This document shows, one piece after another, positions 5,764 through 7,854 of a DNA stretch of 7,854 nt (the stretch's first letter is position 1; every line of letters starts with the position of its first letter). Origin of the DNA: an uncultured Faecalibacterium sp. (GTDB taxonomy: Bacteria; Bacillota; Clostridia; Oscillospirales; Ruminococcaceae); assembly GCA_900772565.1 (NCBI GenBank), contig CAAHET010000107.1, positions 1 to 7,854 of the forward strand, given 5' to 3'. A program made the position numbers and the translations under genes. Below the pieces are notes generated by a model. That model ran no database searches. It saw only the letters and a list, made by a program, of their open reading frames with translations, and was not told where the DNA came from.

Positions 5764-5777
5764 ATATTAGTATACGA
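5764..5777 (-). promoter_or_regulatory. Candidate GntR operator over the gntR transcription start
   Basis: TCGTATACTA on the minus strand (5777-5768) fits the TNGTATACNA type of palindrome often bound by GntR regulators and covers the predicted +1. The neighbouring 11-mer TATACTAATAT (5774-5764) recurs with one change at the KDPG aldolase promoter. Confidence 0.5.
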
Positions 5778-5779
5778 CC

Positions 5780-5808
5780 ATATTACCCAACTGCCGGGCA
5801 ACTGTCAA
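5780..5808 (-). promoter_or_regulatory. Sigma-A promoter of gntR
   Basis: On the minus strand TTGACA (5808-5803), a 17-base spacer and TAATAT (5785-5780). The -35 is perfect and the -10 is close to consensus. Transcription should start near 5773, leaving a leader of about 43 bases. A CAGTTG direct repeat, 11 bases apart, overlaps the -35 and the spacer. Confidence 0.85.
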
Positions 5809-5853
5809 TAGCAGGAGCAACCGAAATTTGCGGGCAATTTTTTGCTATTTTGT

Positions 5854-6495
5854 TCAATGAAGTGCCCGCACCGGGCGGTACACCACCGGCAGCCACACAA
5901 AAGCCACTGCCAAGCCGCAGGCCACATCAATGACCGAGTGCTGCTTGGTGAACACGGTGGACAGGCAGATCAGCGCCGCCCACACCCATGCCAGCACCTT
6001 GTGCAGGGGCTTGCCCTCTGCCAGCTTGCTGTGGCTGAAGGCCATTGCCATGCAGGCAGAACTCTGGCAGTGGATGGAGGGGCAGACATTCACGGCGGCG
6101 TCTGCCTTCCACAGCAGCTGCATGACCCGCAGCGCCGGGTTATCCCGGCCAAGGGTCTCCACGGCGGGACGCAGCTCCAGCCCGTTGGGCAGGATCATGT
6201 ACACGATCAGGCAGAAGGTCATGCCGGAAAACATGGTCAGGCAGAGCTTATCGTAACTGGCGGTATCGCACCACCACAGTGCCGCCGTTACCCCAGCCAG
6301 CAGCAAAAACCAGCTGCAATAGGGGATCACGAACCACTCGTTAAAAGGGATCAAATCGTCCAGCGGACTGTGAACGATATATTTCGGGGCGGTGATGGTG
6401 AGATCCAGCCAGAAGAACCAGATCAGGTACACCACCCAGTACAGCTGGTACCACAGGTGCGGGCGGCACCGGCTGCGCAGTTGACTAAGTTTCAT
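5854..6495 (-). CDS. PAP2-superfamily integral membrane phosphatase
   Basis: A 213-residue membrane protein with about five hydrophobic segments (near 15-32, 52-75, 84-102, 165-182 and 188-206). The PAP2 active-site signature is recognisable. Arg-Pro (109-110) ends motif 1, PSIHC (139-143) is motif 2 with its histidine, and H186 with D190 in KQHSVIDVACG forms motif 3. Motif 1 lacks the usual lysine at its start, and motif 2 has Ile where Gly is common. This is closer to the inositol-phosphoceramide-synthase-like (PAP2_3) branch than to classic PgpB. It should act on lipid phosphates at the membrane; the substrate is unknown. The start at 6495 has GGGAGA six bases upstream; an in-frame ATG at 6552 lies upstream of the promoter -10 and is rejected. 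No clear terminator follows, so read-through into gntR is possible. Confidence 0.88.
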   Translation of the reverse strand: MKLSQLRSRCRPHLWYQLYWVVYLIWFFWLDLTITAPKYIVHSPLDDLIPFNEWFVIPYCSWFLLLAGVTAALWWCDTASYDKLCLTMFSGMTFCLIVYMILPNGLELRPAVETLGRDNPALRVMQLLWKADAAVNVCPSIHCQSSACMAMAFSHSKLAEGKPLHKVLAWVWAALICLSTVFTKQHSVIDVACGLAVAFVWLPVVYRPVRALH

Positions 6496-6531
6496 GTCGT
6501 TTCTCCCATTTTTTATGTGAATTGACGTGTT

Positions 6532-6560
6532 ATTATAGCACATTCCGTCCACTTGCGCAA
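6532..6560 (-). promoter_or_regulatory. Promoter of the PAP2 gene (shares its -35 with the opposite promoter)
   Basis: On the minus strand TTGCGC (6560-6555), 17 bases, then a perfect TATAAT (6537-6532) preceded by TGC, an extended -10. The -35 half lies in the palindrome TTGCGCAA (6553-6560). Confidence 0.8.
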
Positions 6561-6581
6561 ATACTGCCCCTGCGATACAAT
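6553..6581 (+). promoter_or_regulatory. Promoter of the Cof phosphatase gene (shares its -35 with the opposite promoter)
   Basis: TTGCGC (6553-6558), 17 bases, then TACAAT (6576-6581). The expected start near 6588 gives a 30-base leader containing AAAAGGAG. The -35 uses the other strand of the same TTGCGCAA palindrome. Confidence 0.75.
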
Positions 6582-6618
6582 AAAAACAAGCTGGATCTTA
6601 TTATAAAAGGAGTATGTC

Positions 6619-7527
6619 ATGCCACAAGAATTTCCCGCTATCCGTCTGGTCGCACTGGATCTGGACGGCACCCTGCTGAACCGCGAGGGGCACGTCACCC
6701 CCCGCACCCGCGCCGCCCTGCAAACTGCTGTGGACAAGGGCGTGTACATCGTGCCCGCCACCGGGCGTCCGCTGGCCAGTCTTCCGCCGGAGGTGGCGCA
6801 GCTGCCCGGCATCCGCTATGTTATCACCTGCAACGGTGCCGCCGTGTGGGACTTGGGCAGTGACCCTGTGGGCGCAGTATACAGCCGCTATTCCAACGCG
6901 AAAGAGCACCGCACCAGTACCCCGGTCTGCCTGCTGCACAGCCTGATGCCGGTGGAGACTGCCCGCGAAGCCTTTGCGGTCTGCGAGAGCTGCCACGCCG
7001 ACCTGCGCATTTTCTCGGACGGGTACGCCTGCACCGATGCCCGCAGTATTGCGCTGGCCGCTGCCCGGGCAGCAAAGAAGGACAGCACCGAGGCGCGCCA
7101 GCCCAACGATGGCCGCTTTACCATTCTGCGGGACGCAGCCGAGTGGATGAGCCGCAACGCCTTTGCCATTGAAAAGCTCTGCGTGTTCTTTGATAACCCG
7201 CAGCAGGCTGCGGCTGCGCTGCCCCGTTTCCGGGCCATCCCGGGCGTGGAGATCGTGCAGGGGTCGCCGAAAAACGTGGAAGTGACCGCCGCCGGTGTGG
7301 ACAAGGGCGAGGCGCTGCGCGCGCTGGCAGACCGGCTGGGCGTCCCGCACGAATGCACCCTTGCGGTGGGCGACAGCGAGAACGACCGCGCCATGCTGCA
7401 AAAGGCCGGGGTGGCCGCTGTGATGGCAAACGGCATGCCGGAAATTCAGGCGCTGGCGCACCTTGTGAGCAAAGCCGACTGCGACCATGACGGTGTGGCC
7501 GAGATTCTGGAAACCCTTGGCATCTGA
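6619..7527 (+). CDS. Cof-type HAD-IIB family phosphatase
   Basis: A 302-residue cytosolic hydrolase of normal length for the Cof/YbiV group. HAD motif I is DLDGT (14-18), with the nucleophile D14 and acid/base D16. Motif II is T48 in PATGR. Motif III is K229 in GVDKG. Motif IV is GDSEND (251-256), binding Mg2+. Between motifs II and III lies a type IIB cap of about 140 residues that decides the substrate. These enzymes dephosphorylate sugar phosphates, pyridoxal phosphate or FMN-like compounds, often with broad specificity, so no substrate is assigned. The ATG is set by AAAAGGAG about seven bases upstream. It is divergent from the PAP2 gene, and a weak hairpin with a U6 tract overlaps its stop. 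It is followed by a long regulatory gap before the aldolase gene. Confidence 0.95.
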   Translation: MPQEFPAIRLVALDLDGTLLNREGHVTPRTRAALQTAVDKGVYIVPATGRPLASLPPEVAQLPGIRYVITCNGAAVWDLGSDPVGAVYSRYSNAKEHRTSTPVCLLHSLMPVETAREAFAVCESCHADLRIFSDGYACTDARSIALAAARAAKKDSTEARQPNDGRFTILRDAAEWMSRNAFAIEKLCVFFDNPQQAAAALPRFRAIPGVEIVQGSPKNVEVTAAGVDKGEALRALADRLGVPHECTLAVGDSENDRAMLQKAGVAAVMANGMPEIQALAHLVSKADCDHDGVAEILETLGI

Positions 7528-7537
7528 GCCATTTTTT
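7518..7537 (+). terminator. Weak intrinsic terminator of the Cof gene
   Basis: TGGC (7518-7521) and GCCA (7528-7531) flank a six-base loop that contains the stop codon. They are followed by six Ts (7532-7537). The stem is only four base pairs, so termination may be partial. Confidence 0.4.
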
Positions 7538-7603
7538 GCAGGTTTTTCACAGCATTTTCACCGGCATTTGCCCCGATTTTCCGGCTCATTCGTCATTTTT
7601 GTG

Positions 7604-7641
7604 CAATGTATACAAGCTATTATGCTAAACATTGTGCTTGT
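7604..7641. promoter_or_regulatory. Interlocking short inverted repeats upstream of the aldolase promoter
   Basis: The palindrome TGTATACA (7607-7614) lies within paired motifs: CAATGT (7604-7609) is inverted as ACATTG (7629-7634), and ACAAGC (7612-7617) is inverted as GCTTGT (7636-7641). The pattern suggests a binding site for a dimeric regulator. No protein can be assigned with certainty. Confidence 0.4.
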
Positions 7642-7647
7642 TGAGTA

Positions 7648-7676
7648 TTACCAAAGTCGGGCTGTTCGTTTATACT
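7648..7676 (+). promoter_or_regulatory. Promoter of the KDPG aldolase gene
   Basis: TTACCA (7648-7653), 17 bases, TATACT (7671-7676). Transcription should start near 7683, leaving a leader of about 80 bases. The -10 lies inside the palindrome ATACTAGTAT (7672-7681), a likely operator. Confidence 0.6.
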
Positions 7677-7681
7677 AGTAT
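7671..7681 (+). promoter_or_regulatory. Candidate GntR-type operator over the aldolase -10
   Basis: TATACTAGTAT overlaps the -10 and differs at one base from TATACTAATAT at the gntR start region (minus strand, 5774-5764). Both are preceded nearby by TCG. Binding here would block RNA polymerase. The motif is AT-rich and includes -10-like sequence, so chance similarity is possible. Confidence 0.4.
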
Positions 7682-7764
7682 CATAAGCGCGTAGGGGGGT
7701 ATTGCGCCCACAGGAGCAAACCCGACGCACCGAGAGAGTTCAAATATAAAAGGAGAAATGCGTT

Positions 7765-7854
7765 ATGAATCCCATCGTAGAAAAGGTCTATCAGATCGGC
7801 ATTATCCCTGTTATCGCTTTCAACAGCGTTGATGAGGCCCTGCCCCTGTGCAAG
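7765..7854 (+). CDS. eda: 2-dehydro-3-deoxy-phosphogluconate / 4-hydroxy-2-oxoglutarate aldolase, N-terminal fragment
   Basis: Only the first 30 codons are present; the gene runs off the window. The start MNPIVEKVYQIGIIPVIAF, then SVDEALPLCK, matches the beginning of class I KDPG/KHG aldolases, where an I(V)PVI strand and a helix rich in A-P-L follow a short N-terminal helix. The enzyme would split 2-keto-3-deoxy-6-phosphogluconate into pyruvate and glyceraldehyde 3-phosphate, in Entner-Doudoroff or hexuronate breakdown. The catalytic lysine lies beyond the window, so identity rests on the N terminus alone. The ATG follows AAAGGAGA by eight bases; the ATG at 7758 is out of frame and too close. 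Its long upstream region with palindromes suggests tight control, perhaps by the GntR regulator. Confidence 0.8.
   Translation, partial: MNPIVEKVYQIGIIPVIAFNSVDEALPLCK

Noticed and set aside
5809..5853. Terminator after the PAP2 gene
   Set aside because: Only a four-pair GCAA/TTGC stem can be drawn in this AT-rich spacer, and it has no fitting U tract.
5035..6525. Plus-strand frames (258 and 227 codons) opposite gntR and the PAP2 gene
   Set aside because: They are His/Gln-rich shadow translations crossing promoters and terminators of supported minus-strand genes.
6601..7488. Minus-strand 295-codon frame opposite the Cof phosphatase gene
   Set aside because: It is a shadow of a gene with all four HAD motifs and has no ribosome binding site of its own.
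7528..7678. Small protein gene in the gap before the aldolase gene
   Set aside because: The only frame starts inside the Cof gene without a ribosome binding site and crosses promoter elements.

Overview
The window looks like a GC-rich, AT-poor-spacer Firmicute chromosome, most likely Oscillospiraceae/Ruminococcaceae and resembling Faecalibacterium. This is inferred from strong AGGAGG-type ribosome binding sites, sigma-A-type promoters, GC-rich coding sequence and the gene families present; no 16S or database search was possible. No mobile element, CRISPR array or integration scar is visible. Nine protein genes (the last cut by the window edge) and one tRNA gene (missing its first base) account for nearly all of the sequence.

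Layout. (1) Positions 1-176: tRNA-Thr(GGT) with an encoded CCA end and its own intrinsic terminator, followed by a perfect 36-nt palindrome that ends the opposing operon. (2) Positions 176-2801, minus strand: a compact four-gene operon, read from right to left. It encodes an ECF-type sigma factor, a zinc-finger (ZAS-type) single-pass anti-sigma factor, a TM2-like polytopic membrane protein with an acidic tail, and a three-helix membrane protein with a large C-terminal domain predicted to lie outside the cell. The genes overlap or nearly abut, and each ribosome binding site lies in the end of the gene before, so the products are probably translationally coupled. This is the least characterised and most interesting part of the window. 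(3) Positions 2975-3937, plus strand: birA, a bifunctional biotin ligase/repressor. It converges on moaA with only 12 bases between the stop codons.

(4) Positions 3950-6495, minus strand: three genes with their own signals. They are a PAP2-family membrane phosphatase, a GntR/FCD transcription regulator with a strong promoter overlapped by a palindrome (probable autoregulation), and moaA (GTP 3',8-cyclase, molybdenum cofactor pathway). A strong terminator separates gntR from moaA. (5) Positions 6619-7527, plus strand: a Cof-type HAD phosphatase, divergent from the PAP2 gene. The two promoters appear to share one palindromic -35 box. (6) Positions 7528-7764: a 237-bp regulatory region with a sigma-A promoter and several short palindromes. 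It leads into a KDPG/KHG aldolase gene (eda-like), of which only the first 30 codons are present.

Functional links: the sigma/anti-sigma/membrane-protein cassette reads as a cell-envelope signalling unit of unknown stimulus. The GntR/FCD regulator may also control the downstream sugar-acid aldolase, because a near-identical 11-bp motif lies at both promoters. birA, moaA, the PAP2 gene and the Cof gene appear to be independent housekeeping or accessory genes. Convergent birA and moaA may interact through antisense transcription.
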